Shown: piece after piece, positions 22,001 through 30,000 of the stretch
Layout of the letters: each line of letters opens with the position of its first letter
How positions within the stretch are numbered: position 1 is the stretch's first letter
Source of the DNA: Megascapheus bottae
Lineage: Eukaryota > Chordata > Mammalia > Rodentia > Geomyidae
Length of the DNA: 64,000 nt
Direction of reading: 5' to 3'
Assembly (NCBI GenBank): GCA_024803745.1
Contig: JANJXV010000025.1
Span: 16,881,110 to 16,945,109, forward strand
Notes under the pieces: model-generated
Databases searched by the model: none
Told to the model about the DNA's origin: nothing
Seen by the model: the letters and a program-made list of their open reading frames with translations, nothing else
Translations under genes and position numbers: made by a program

Positions 22001-24794
22001 TGGTAGCTCACAACTGTAATCCTATCTACTCAGGAAGCTGAGATCTGAGGATTGCAGTTTAAAGCCAGCCTGGATAGAAAAGTCCAGAAGACTCTTATCT
22101 CCAATTTATCAACACTAAGCCAAAAGTGGAAGTGTGGTTCCTCTAAGCAAGATCAAGGCCCTAGTGTTGTCACTAAAAGAAAAGAGAAAAACAAAGAAAA
22201 AAATGTGGGAGCTAAGTTTTCCTAGGCCCGGTGCCAGTGGCACATACCTGTAGTTTTCACTACTCAGGAGACTGTGATCTGAGGAAAGAAAGTGTGAGAC
22301 TCATCTCCAATTAACCACCAGAACATTGGAAGTGGAGCTGTAAATGTGGTAGAGCACACTAGTCTTGAGAATAAGCCCTTAGGAACAGACCCAGGCATTG
22401 GATTCAAGCCCTACAGCTGACAAAATAATTTTTTTCTGTCTCTATTATTATAGAAAATGAAGAGGAAAATGCTAAAGACAGAGAGGTAGAAAAGAGAGAA
22501 TAATTTTATATAGGATAAGCTTCATATTTTCAAGCCTGAGGTTTTGTTCTATTTATAGCTCAACTGAAATATAGCTATGAAAAAAAAAGATCAATAAAAC
22601 TCTACCTTCTCCCAGCTGTCTCATGGGCTTACTGCTTGAACAGAAATGGGATTTGAAAATATAGGCAGGAAAGAGGATAAAGCTGCTTTTTCATGGAACT
22701 ATGGATTGTGGGATTTAGGAAAATGGGGCTTTTTTTTTTTTTGCCAGTCCTGGGCTTGAGCTCAGGGCCTGAGCCCTGTCCTTAGATTTTCTCAAGGCTA
22801 GAGCTCTACTACTTGAGCCTTAGCATCACTTCCAGCTTTTTTCTATGCATGTAGTACGGAGGAATCGAACCCAGGTCTTCGTTCATTTACTATCTAAAAC
22901 AATGTTCAACCACATCACGTGGAACTACAACCCCTATCCTGTCTGCCATTCAATTATTTGGGTTAAGCTGAGGAACCAGCTTAGTATGTCTGCAGATTTT
23001 CTAAACATCCAGGTCCCAATTATTCTCAAAGGCCTAACTCAAGTGACTTCTTGAACATCTTTTCAGATCCCACAAGCCACAGACTAGTATCTCTTCTTCC
23101 TTGGAAGGTCTGAAGCTCTTGTTCTAGATCTGTTATGATCTATTGCATACTGTATTTGCATATACAGGTTTCCCTCCTCCCCACCTGCCCCCCTCACGAT
23201 TGAGTACTGGTGTATGAATTCGGGGCTTCCTGCTTGCTAAACAGGTGCCTTACCACTTGAGCCACATTCTCAGCGTTTCTGCCCTGGTTATTTTGCAGAC
23301 AGCCTTGACTTTTTGCTGAGTCCACCCCTGCCCATGACCCTCCTGGTTACTCTTCCTCCTGAAGCTGGGATGCCAAGCACAGCCATTGTACTCATCTTGT
23401 TCTCTCTGAGGAGGTCTCATGAACTTTTTAGCCCTGGCTGCCTTGGAACAGCCACCTTCCTAACCACCAATCGCCACCACTTGGCTTCCTCAATTTAAGT
23501 TTGAGGACTAGAGTCGTATCTCTCCCAAAGCCTGGCAGGACAGGAATGTTATGTAGATCAGCACCCTTGTAATTTTCCTCTGACTGGGGGATAAGTTCTG
23601 CTTCTGCCAAAGAAAAGGAACATTAGATTTAACTAAAGGGTGTTTGTTTTTTGTTGCTGTTGTTTGTTTGGTTTGGTTTTTTTTTAATTATTGTTGTTGT
23701 TTGTTTTTTTACATGGTTGGCTTTCCCTTACCCAAATAGTAGTCTTATGGTTAGGTCACTTTATGTTACAGCCCATCTTTTTACTTTTCAAAAACAGGGC
23801 TAAGGGTATATAGTTCAGTTGTAGAGCACACAGTAGTATATGCAAGGCTCTGGATCTGATCCGTAGTCCACAAAAATAAAATAAAAAGTAATAGCGTGTG
23901 TGTGAGAGAGACAGAGAGGGAGAGAGACAGAGAGGGAGAGAGACAGACAAACAGAAGGACAAAGACAGGGAAAGAGAGAGAGAATGTAGTGAAAAGCGCA
24001 TACATTTGGAATCCCAAGTTTGGTTTTTGCTCAGGTTATTACTGATCTTGCGATCACCAGGTAGTTATCCAAAGATCCTAAACCTGTGTTTCTTTATCTG
24101 TACAATGGCGATCGTCCCAAGAAACAGAGCATATTTAATATAGAGAGAATATATGTGGGAGAGGGTATGCATGCATATCTAACATTTGACTTGACTGTCT
24201 ATTTTATCCTCTTCCTTGTTGATTCTGCTGGGGCAAAAAAAAAGGGGGGGGTGGGAAGGTGGCTGTGACCTTGGGCCAGTCCCTAACTCAGCCACCACCC
24301 TCGGCGGTGGCGGGAGCAGAGCCCTGTGCAGGACGCTGGAGAAGCCTCTGTGCCCACCCTCGGGTATGACCACCATAGGACATGGGACAGACAGGAGAAT
24401 AAAACTTAAGACTTCCGGGCTCAACATATCCCATGTTTAGGAAGAGCCCGAACTCTAGAAGGTTCCACATGCTGCATGACGTAGGGCCCCCCGCCCCCGC
24501 CAGACACCCGGAAAAAGAAAAAGAAAGCGGCTTCCCACGCTCCCGACTACAACCTGCAACCCCCCCCCCGCCCCGTGTCCACTCCCCAGCCCCAGAGGGG
24601 AGTTCGGAGGCCCCGCGCCGCCGGGACTTATCCCCCACCCAAAGCGGCTGCTGCGGAGAACATTAATTACCATAAACCTCTAGCGCTTTCTCTTCCATGA
24701 TCCGGGGCTGCCGGGCAGCTCCCGCCTCAGAGAGGCCTGACAGCCACAGGACTCGGCTCAGCGTCCAGGAGAGCAGCCCGGACACCCGCTCCAT
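13222..24794 (-). CDS. Ciao2a: Cytosolic iron-sulfur assembly component 2A, complete, 5 exons
   Basis: Minus-strand exons in order: 24794-24671, 21943-21779, 20072-20023, 17527-17482, 13319-13222. They total 483 nt, giving 160 residues plus TGA, the same length as human CIAO2A (FAM96A), with every junction in frame. The protein has a short hydrophobic N-terminus ([19 protein letters not shown]) and a MIP18/DUF59 domain about 38-155 with the conserved Cys90 in VPHCSLATL, ending VEQCVLEPD. Known role: with CIAO1 it forms a CIA targeting branch serving iron regulatory protein 1 (ACO1) and stabilising IREB2; binding to APAF1 has also been described. It is divergent to Snx1, with start codons 2.1 kb apart. 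Confidence 0.97.
13409..13648 (+). repeat. B1-Geo SINE
   Basis: Head GCTGGGCGAGGTCACTCACA; tail interrupted by a C run. Confidence 0.87.
13655..13755 (+). repeat. B1-Geo head, sense arm of an inverted pair
   Basis: Breaks off at GTCTCACTC, directly joined to the antisense element at 13756. Confidence 0.8.
13756..13930 (-). repeat. B1-Geo SINE, antisense arm of an inverted pair
   Basis: AAGGCTAGGACTCTGC to CATCTGGTGC; pairs with the head at 13655 to form a foldback. Confidence 0.8.
14109..14320 (+). repeat. IDL-Geo SINE
   Basis: Well preserved, B box GGGTTCGATTCC, CAAAAAACAAAAAA tail. Confidence 0.92.
14424..14621 (-). repeat. IDL-Geo SINE, antisense, with a 19-bp internal duplication
   Basis: GCACTCTAGCACTGGGCCA occurs twice in tandem (14572-14590, 14591-14609). 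Confidence 0.88.
14638..14862 (-). repeat. Chimeric SINE: antisense B1-Geo ending as IDL
   Basis: Starts as antisense B1-Geo, but after GTAGCTAGGATT it switches to the IDL complement AAGCACTCTACCACTAGGCC. Confidence 0.65.
15088..15220 (-). repeat. B1-Geo tail part, antisense
   Basis: Ends at GGTTAATTTGAGATAAAAAT, where the next SINE begins; (GT)n at 15076-15089. Confidence 0.7.
15220..15372 (+). repeat. IDL-Geo SINE, 5' truncated
   Basis: Starts within the ID head at GGTGCTTGCCTAGCATGC. Confidence 0.82.
15515..15713 (-). repeat. IDL-Geo SINE, antisense
   Basis: Older variant ending GAGCCACATTCCCAGTCC. Confidence 0.9.
15724..15917 (-). repeat. IDL-Geo SINE, antisense
   Basis: Second antisense copy, 10 bp after the previous one. 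Confidence 0.9.
15980..16100 (+). repeat. 71-bp tandem duplication with (GT)n
   Basis: A 31-bp block beginning TTATCACACCTGCAGCATGG occurs at 15980 and 16051. Each copy is followed by a GT run (19 units, then a short degenerate one) and GTATGCCTGT. Confidence 0.88.
16105..16210 (-). repeat. B1-Geo tail, antisense, interrupted
   Basis: GGGGCTTAACGTCAGGGC to CTCTGTGATT; cut by the IDL-Geo that follows. Confidence 0.65.
16225..16416 (-). repeat. IDL-Geo SINE, antisense, young
   Basis: GTGATTTTTTTTTTTT flanks both sides (from 16210 and from 16417). Confidence 0.9.
16449..16576 (-). repeat. IDL-Geo SINE, antisense, internal deletion
   Basis: The Geo part jumps from TTTTTCTATG directly to CTCCCAGCCCC, so most of the ID head is lost. 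Confidence 0.8.
16655..16890 (-). repeat. B1-Geo SINE, antisense arm of a foldback
   Basis: Head ends GCAAGCAGCACTGGCC. Confidence 0.83.
16904..17115 (+). repeat. B1-Geo SINE, sense arm of a foldback
   Basis: Begins CGCCTATAATCCTAGCTACT only about 13 nt after the inverted copy. Confidence 0.87.
17482..17527 (-). CDS. Ciao2a: Ciao2a exon 4
   Basis: 46-nt exon between acceptor TTCCTTCCCAG and donor GAAGATA|GTAAGT. Encodes [15 protein letters not shown] plus the first base of Ile129. Confidence 0.95.
17569..17668 (+). repeat. ID monomer
   Basis: GGGGACATGGCTCAGGTGAC; tail AAAAAACAAAACAAAACAAA. Confidence 0.75.
17724..17945 (+). repeat. B1-Geo SINE
   Basis: Head GGCACCAGTGGGCTCACGCC. Confidence 0.87.
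17964..18210 (+). repeat. B1-Geo SINE, diverged
   Basis: GGTGTTGGTGGCTCAAGCCG head; A-rich interruption at 18138-18162. Confidence 0.75.
18262..18500 (-). repeat. (GT)n and B1-Geo SINE, antisense, old
   Basis: GT run 18266-18289, then GGCCTCAGGTTGGAGCTC to CACCTGCACTTGGC. Confidence 0.7.
19137..19255 (+). repeat. B1-Geo head joined to an ID head
   Basis: AACCCTAGCTACTCAGGAAG, then at about 19210 TTTGGCTTAGTGGTAGAGTG. Confidence 0.65.
19347..19576 (-). repeat. B1-Geo SINE, antisense
   Basis: Complete, ends GCCACCAGTGCCTGGTCC. Confidence 0.87.
19708..19801 (-). repeat. B1 SINE, antisense
   Basis: GTAACCCAGGCAAGGTCTCA to CCCCCAGGCCTGCC. Confidence 0.75.
20023..20072 (-). CDS. Ciao2a: Ciao2a exon 3
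   Basis: 50-nt exon between acceptor CCTCCACAG and donor CACAAG|GTAAGA. Encodes (G)[16 protein letters not shown]. Confidence 0.96.
20480..20682 (-). repeat. IDL-Geo SINE, antisense
   Basis: Complete, ends CTACGCTCCTGGCC. Confidence 0.9.
20711..20956 (+). repeat. B1-Geo SINE
   Basis: Head AGCTGGGCATTGGTGACTCA. Confidence 0.88.
20970..21058 (+). repeat. B1-Geo head fragment
   Basis: Stops at AAGCCAGCCTGTG. Confidence 0.78.
21091..21293 (+). repeat. IDL-Geo SINE, young
   Basis: Perfect 16-bp target duplication AAAAGAACTGTGATGT at 21075-21090 and 21294-21309. Confidence 0.95.
21450..21628 (-). repeat. B1-Geo SINE, antisense, internal deletion
   Basis: CTACTTCCTGCCTGGGC skips the GGTTAATTGGAG segment. 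Confidence 0.75.
21779..21943 (-). CDS. Ciao2a: Ciao2a exon 2 (MIP18 domain)
   Basis: Acceptor TGATGACCCTTTAG, donor ATTG|GTAAGA. Encodes (D)[20 protein letters not shown] to [14 protein letters not shown], including Cys90, the reactive cysteine conserved in MIP18-family proteins. Confidence 0.97.
21990..22195 (+). repeat. B1-Geo SINE
   Basis: Just upstream of Ciao2a exon 2 in intron 1. Confidence 0.78.
22224..22425 (+). repeat. B1-Geo SINE
   Basis: Head GCCCGGTGCCAGTGGCACAT. Confidence 0.8.
22730..22888 (-). repeat. IDL-Geo SINE, antisense, 5' truncated
   Basis: Stops in the B box at GGTCTTCGTTCAT. Confidence 0.85.
23198..23275 (-). repeat. ID monomer, antisense
   Basis: GAGTACTGGTGTATGAATTC to GAGCCACATTCTCAGC. 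Confidence 0.65.
23796..23990 (+). repeat. ID monomer followed by (GAGA)-rich repeat
   Basis: ID 23796-23888; imperfect GAGAGAGACAGAGAGG units 23904-23985. Confidence 0.7.
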
Positions 24795-24870
24795 CCTCAC
24801 GTTCCGCCATCCCTGGCGTATGCCCCAAGCGAGCCACCGTCAGTCTCTCAGCAGCGGGCCTCGTGATTTA
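24460..24870. promoter_or_regulatory. CpG-rich block over Ciao2a exon 1
   Basis: CpG-dense sequence spanning the Ciao2a start codon and the start of intron 1 (CCCCGCGCCGCCGGG). An ETS-type site, CAGGAAGTGG on the minus strand, lies at 24881-24872 just upstream of the coding start. Confidence 0.7.
24671..24794 (-). CDS. Ciao2a: Ciao2a exon 1 coding part (residues 1-41 plus 1 nt)
   Basis: ATG at 24794-24792 in GTGAGGATGG (A at -3, G at +4). Encodes [20 protein letters not shown] through [11 protein letters not shown]. Donor TATG|GTAATT; the lone G joins AT of exon 2 to make Asp42. A second in-frame Met at 33 (RIMEEKAL) could give a form without the hydrophobic leader. Confidence 0.95.
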
Positions 24871-25006
24871 TCCACTTCCTGATCTTCAAAATGACTGGAG
24901 AGTGAGGTAAAAGGTCCTAGGGGAAGCCAAGAGGCGGGACCCGACGGTGGAGCGCTGGAGGGGAAGAAAAAAAACAACACAACACCTTGGGAAGGGAACC
25001 ACCAGG

Positions 25007-25025
25007 ACTACATGACCCAGCATGC
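25007..25025 (+). promoter_or_regulatory. ZNF143/STAF-type binding motif
   Basis: ACTACATGACCCAGCATGC matches the long SBS consensus ACTACAnnnCCCAGnATGC closely. About 210 bp upstream of the Ciao2a start codon. Confidence 0.7.
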
Positions 25026-25050
25026 TTTGCTCCGTTTCGCCGCACACATT

Positions 25051-25060
25051 GCATTCTGGG
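25051..25060 (-). promoter_or_regulatory. ZNF143/THAP11-type half motif
   Basis: Minus strand CCCAGAATGC, the right half of the SBS consensus, lies between the two fuller sites. Confidence 0.45.
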
Positions 25061-25093
25061 GTGGTATGGGAATCCTAGGAAGACCTAGAACTG

Positions 25094-25111
25094 ACTTCTG
25101 GGATTTGTAGT
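25094..25111 (-). promoter_or_regulatory. ZNF143/STAF-type binding motif
   Basis: Minus strand ACTACAAATCCCAGAAGT, matching ACTACAnnTCCCAGnA. It is inverted relative to the site at 25007. Confidence 0.68.
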
Positions 25112-25156
25112 CTCTTCAGGGAAGGGCTAGACAATGTAACGGTCTTAGTATTTCGT

Positions 25157-25163
25157 CACTTCC
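25157..25163 (-). promoter_or_regulatory. ETS-type site
   Basis: CACTTCC (GGAAGTG on the minus strand) close to the ZNF143-type cluster, a common pairing in housekeeping promoters. Short motif, weak on its own. Confidence 0.35.
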
Positions 25164-25528
25164 TCCTCAGAGCGGAAATTGGGTTTCCGTTGCAGCGCCG
25201 AGAGCCTCCAGGGAAGCTAATGGAGATGGTTAGGCATGGCAGAGGGGAGGGCGGGATATTTTTGGTTTCTCTCGTCTTCTGCAGACTCAGGACAGCCCTT
25301 CTTTTCCCCTACGGGAGGTATTTCTACCTATTGCCATCAAAAGACAATAAGAGAATTTTCCCCGGTGCTTGTTGTGTCCAGTGGTGACACAGCGGAGGTA
25401 GCCATCCTTAAAGGGTTATCTTAAAACGTGCTGGATGCCCATCCCCTTTTTCAATCTCAGGCATTAATTACCTACTTACTTTGACATATGCCATGTGTAA
25501 GTTGCCTAGGTTGCAAAGCTAAGGACAA

Positions 25529-25714
25529 GGGGCTGGGAATGTGTAGTGGTAGAGTGCTTGTCTACTATGCATGAAGCCCTGGGTTCGATTTCTCAGTACC
25601 ACATACACAGAAAAAGCCAGTAGTGGCGCCGTGGCTCAAGTGGTAGAGTGCTAACCCCGAGCAAAAGAAGCTCAGGGGCAGTGGCCAGGCCCTTAGTGCA
25701 AGGCCCAGTAGTGG
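25529..25714 (+). repeat. IDL-Geo SINE between the two promoters
   Basis: Lacks GGCCTA of the A box (AATGTGTAGTGGTAGAGTG); ends in a G run. Confidence 0.88.
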
Positions 25715-26334
25715 GGGGGGGTGAGGGGGGATCTAAGGACATCTGCTAGATACTAAGGATTGTACAGTTAGAAACAAACTACCTTTTGTCAGTGTTGGTA
25801 ACAAATTTTGTGACTATTTAGGAAGGATTTTATTTCCCCCAGAATTATCTGGTAACAGCCTCCCTATCCCATTCTAGTTTTATTTGCCTGCTTTAGACTT
25901 AGCAATCAGTGAGTAGGTCCCAGGGTGTTTCTATTTAGTCTTCATTTCCCTGCTTCCTATTCCATTGCAGTTGATAGGCTAATCCTTCCAATCAAATAGC
26001 ACGCCCAAATCCTTTACCACCTCTATGAGGCCCTCCTGACTTCCCTAAGCAGAATTAATAGTCTCCCTTATGGCGCCCACGACACAGTTTAGTATTGAAA
26101 TCTGTTGAATTGTTACTTTACATAACCACCTACCTAAATTGCAAACAGCTCACATCTGTGTTTCAAACCGTAGCCAGGTGCCAGGCTCTCAGCACATGCT
26201 CAGGATACGTTGAAAGAATGAACTACCATACCCAAGTGAGTGGCAGAATGTAATTACAATCTGTTCAGGCGTCAAGAAAGTATTGAATCTCTGTGAGGCA
26301 CTGTACTTGGCACGGATAGGTAGTATGTGGAGGC

Positions 26335-26514
26335 TAAGCTTTTTTGCCCAAGGCTAACACTCATAGTACTTTGAGCATCCAGCTTTCTGGTGGTTCGTTG
26401 GAGATAAAAGTCTCAAGGATTTTCTAACCCTGGGTTGGCTTCGAACCGTATGATCTTCAGCTCTCAGCCTCCTGAGTAGCTAAGATTACAGTAGTGAGCC
26501 ACCCAGAGCCCAGC
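26335..26514 (-). repeat. B1-Geo SINE, antisense
   Basis: Ends GCCACCCAGAGCCCAGCT, about 200 bp upstream of the Snx1 CpG island. Confidence 0.8.
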
Positions 26515-26926
26515 TTCACCCATTCCTTTATTCCAACGAAATTTTAGAAGGTTGTCAGAAATAAAAAGACCAACTATACAGCTAAACACAAAGCTATATA
26601 AGGCGAAGGCAGGCAGAAAACCCCAGGAACTGAGCGGACCCTCGCTTCTCCTCTTGTTCTTCGTCTCGCCCCATAGGCGGGACCAGCTAAAGGCTCGGTG
26701 TGAAGATCCCAGGCCTTGGACTTGCAGGGCAGCAGCTGAAGCTCCGCCCCCACCACGCCCCCTCACGGGGGAGCCCCGCCCCCGGGCCCCGCCCCCTCCG
26801 GGGCCCCGCCCCGCTGGTCCCGCAGGGTCGGTCACGGCGCTCGCGCTCCTCGCACTGCCGGGACGTTTTTGCTCGCGGCGCTATCTCTCCATAAAGTTGT
26901 TGTTGCGGCTTCCGCCACGGGTGGAG

Positions 26927-26939
26927 GAAGATGGCGTCG
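26927..26939 (+). promoter_or_regulatory. YY1-type motif over the Snx1 start codon
   Basis: GGAAGATGGCGTC fits AAnATGGCG, the YY1 motif often found just downstream of TATA-less starts and frequently overlapping the initiator ATG. Confidence 0.5.
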
Positions 26940-27089
26940 GGAGGTGGTGGCTGTAGCGCTTCGGAAAGACTCCCTCCGCCTTTCCCCGGTCTGGATCCGG
27001 AGTCTGAGGGGACCGGCGGGGGGTCGGAACCCGAAGCGGGAGACAGCGACACGGAGGGGGAGGACATTTTCACCGGCGCCGCGGCAGCC
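26931..27089 (+). CDS. Snx1: Snx1 coding exon 1 (residues 1-53)
   Basis: Starts at ATG in GGAAGATGGCG (purine at -3, G at +4) and ends at GCC before donor GTGAGT, phase 0. It encodes a glycine/proline/acidic leader ending ...[17 protein letters not shown]. The EDIF stretch is the first of two acidic-DLF-like SNX27-binding motifs. Confidence 0.96.
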
Positions 27090-30000
27090 GTGAGTTCCCA
27101 CCCTCCGGGACAGCCGGGCAGGAAGGTGTCTCTTCCCCCTCCACCCCCACCCCTCCACCCTCCCAAGAGAAGAGGCTGAGTGAGGGGTCGAGGAGCTGGG
27201 GGGGCGGGGCCTGCTGAGCCTTGACCTGGGTGTCAGCCCGGGTCCGGGCTCCCGGTGGGAAGGGAGGGATGAGGGGTGTGGTGTCCCCACCCGCCCACCA
27301 CCGAGGTCCCGGAGAGCCGAGGGAGGCCCTGGAGGCCGCCCCTCCTCGGCCCTGCCCGAGCAGCCACGGACCCACGCGGCCCGATCCGCTAGCTTGTGCT
27401 GTGTGCTTGGTGGCTGTGCTGACTTGAATAGTTGAGACTTGAGGCGATGTGGTTCAAGACTTTGCCCTTCTGCCCCTAGGATGGAGAAGGTTTATTCCAA
27501 GTACATCCCAGGATAGGGGCCCGCCCGCAGATCCTCCTTTAGCCCCGGTAGTGTCGGTTTCCCAAGGCCCAGTCTGGAATCTTAGAGTAGAAAAAAAGTT
27601 CGGTTGATTTCCTCTGATCTCCCGAAGACTCAGGCCCCCAGTCAGAGATAAAAATGACTGGAGAAACCAGAGAGATCCTCGTGGCTAAAGCCTGTAATCC
27701 AAGCTACTCAGTGGGCTGAGATCTGAGGATTGCAGTTCAGAGCCATCTTGGACAGCAGAGACTCTTCATCTACAGTTAACTTCATTCCTGGCTTTCTGGT
27801 AGTTGAGTTTCAAGAGGTTGAGCAGCAGCCTTGAGCAGAGGGAGGGGAAAATAAAAGCCTAAAGGACAGCGCCCAGGGCACTTTTAAGACCCGAGTGAAG
27901 AAGAGGAAGAAAAAGCCAGATCTTTGTTGGGATGCATGCTAGTGTTCAAGTATCTGCTAGGAGCAAATCTGTAAGTTTGAGGAAGAAATAGTGTTTCCCA
28001 TAGCAAATACCCAAGATTTAAATAAGTGTTAGGTATTAGGAAGACCAGCAGTTGTGTGTGGAATATGGAACTCAGTCATCAGTATGGAGGTGTTTGAGGC
28101 TGTTTTATGAGAGTATTGACTCATACCACTTGGTACAGTTAGTTCCAGGTGTGAGCTTTTTTTTTTTTTTAAAGTGCTTGGTTGGTGAATTTATCCATTT
28201 GGGGTATTGCTTCTCCTTGATAGTTACTCAACTGATTTAAGTAAAACAGCAAAACAGCTCTACATTCCTAACTGGTTAAGTAAGATAGCGTGTGTCTGGG
28301 GGGAAAAACGAGTTTTGCCTTTATGTCAGAAAAAGGTTTAAGTTTTGGGAAACATGTTTGACAGTCATTAGATCTTCCCCTGTGTTTAGGGATTGAGTCC
28401 ATAATCCCAGCTAATCAAAGGTCTTGCTGATGCTAATATAACAGGAAGCCTGTGTCTGTTGTTCTGGGAAATAATAACTCTCATTGCTACTGAATTCTTT
28501 ATCCATTTTTAAATAAAATGTAGTTAATCTCTTATGAAGTCACAGAGAATAGCTACAGTTGGTAACTACAGGAAGGAACAATATTGAGATAGTATCTGAA
28601 AGTAGAAACTCTAGTACTGAAAGTGCTTGGTTACTTAGTAAGTGTAGGTGGAAGAGTTAATTTCTCGAGTCCTCCAGTGAAGTTTAGGAGGTTGTAGTTT
28701 GATTGATTTCATCAGGTTTGTTGGTGCAGGCATTACGCTGCTCTCTTGTAAGATTGTAAAAATCCCTTTCCTACCTGAGCCTGTTCTACCATAGAACTCA
28801 TAACTTTTGTTACTTTTTAAAATAAACAAGTGCTAGAGATTAAATTCAGGGCTTTGTGCACACTAGGCAAGCACACTACCACAGAACTACATACCTAGCA
28901 ACATTATTATTATTTTTTTATTATCATAGGGCTTTGAACTCTACCTGGACGCTGTCCCTGAGCTCTTCAGCTCAAGGCTACCTACCCTGGAGCCAAGCCC
29001 CACTTCTCGTTTTCTAGAGGTTAATTGGAAATAAGAGTTTAAGGTCCTTTTGTGCCCCGGCTGGCTTTGAACCTTGATCCGCAGGTCTCAGCTTCCTGAG
29101 TAGCTAAGATTACAGGCATGAGCCACTGTACCCAGCTACATTATTATTTTTCATTAGATTTTTTTAGGCCAGTCCTGGGGCTTGAACTCAGGGCCTGGGC
29201 ACTGTCCCTGAGCTGCTAGCACTCTATCACTTGATCCACAGCATCACTTAGGGCTTTTTTCTGTTTATGTGGTACTGAAGAATTGAACTCAGGGCTTCAT
29301 GCATGCTAGGCAAGCACTCTACCACTAAGCCACATTCCCAGTCTTATTCAATTTTGGCCCAGGAAAACAGTTGCCAAGGAAACTTAAATGCCACCTGTAC
29401 ACCATTTTTCCAGCCAGCTGCCCTATCTTCAGGAAGCCAAAATCCTAGAAACCTCACTAAACTGGATAAACAGCCATTAAATATAAATTTCATTCCATTA
29501 AGTGCTTTAGTAATGAGCAGAAGAGATAGGGAATTGCAGCACTTATGCATCTATCTTAAGGAACAACATTTGCAAAATTAAAGTAATTAAGGTCATAAAC
29601 TTGGAAATCTGATTTAAATCTCGACTCCTTTTGCTAGCTTAACTTTGGACAAGATGTTGTCTTGAGTTTCTTCACATATAAATGGGAAAAATAATAATAT
29701 AGTTGGTAAGTGGGCACCAATGGCTCACACCTGTAAGCTTAGCTACTCAGGAGGCCAAGATCTGAAGATCACAGTTCAAAGCCTGCCCAAACAGGGAAGT
29801 CTGTGAGATTTATCTCCAATTCACCACAGAAAACCAGAAATGCTGCTGTGGTTCAAAGTGGTAGAGTACCAGCCTTGAGCACTAGACTCAGGGACAGTGC
29901 CTAGGTCCTGAATTGAAGCCCCATGACAGACAAAACAGAACACAGAACCCCTATTTGCCTTGTATTTGGTATTATAAGTAGCCTAGAGATTATTTGCAAG

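Larger units (their letters stand above)
13320..24670 (-). other. Ciao2a introns
   Basis: Intron 4 13320-17481, intron 3 17528-20022, intron 2 20073-21778, intron 1 21944-24670. Unique stretches without features include 17120-17480, 18500-19135, 19800-20020, 22430-22730 and 22890-23195. Confidence 0.85.
25126..26700. other. Intergenic between the divergent Ciao2a and Snx1 promoters
   Basis: Holds one IDL-Geo SINE (25529-25714), one antisense B1-Geo SINE (26335-26514) and unique sequence. No conserved gene recognised. Confidence 0.6.
26700..27370. promoter_or_regulatory. CpG island, Snx1 promoter and exon 1
   Basis: GC-rich block. At 26743-26820 are several GC boxes (CCGCCCC, CCCGCCCC, CCCCGCCCC) with no TATA box. 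The start of transcription probably lies between about 26840 and 26900; not fixed by sequence. Confidence 0.8.

Noticed and set aside
24288..24673. Open frames overlapping the Ciao2a CpG island
   Set aside because: Composition-driven; in intron 1 and out of frame with the Ciao2a exon.
26464..27427. Several 100-160 residue frames around Snx1 exon 1
   Set aside because: Shadow frames in the CpG island; only the 26931 frame continues into conserved Snx1 exons.
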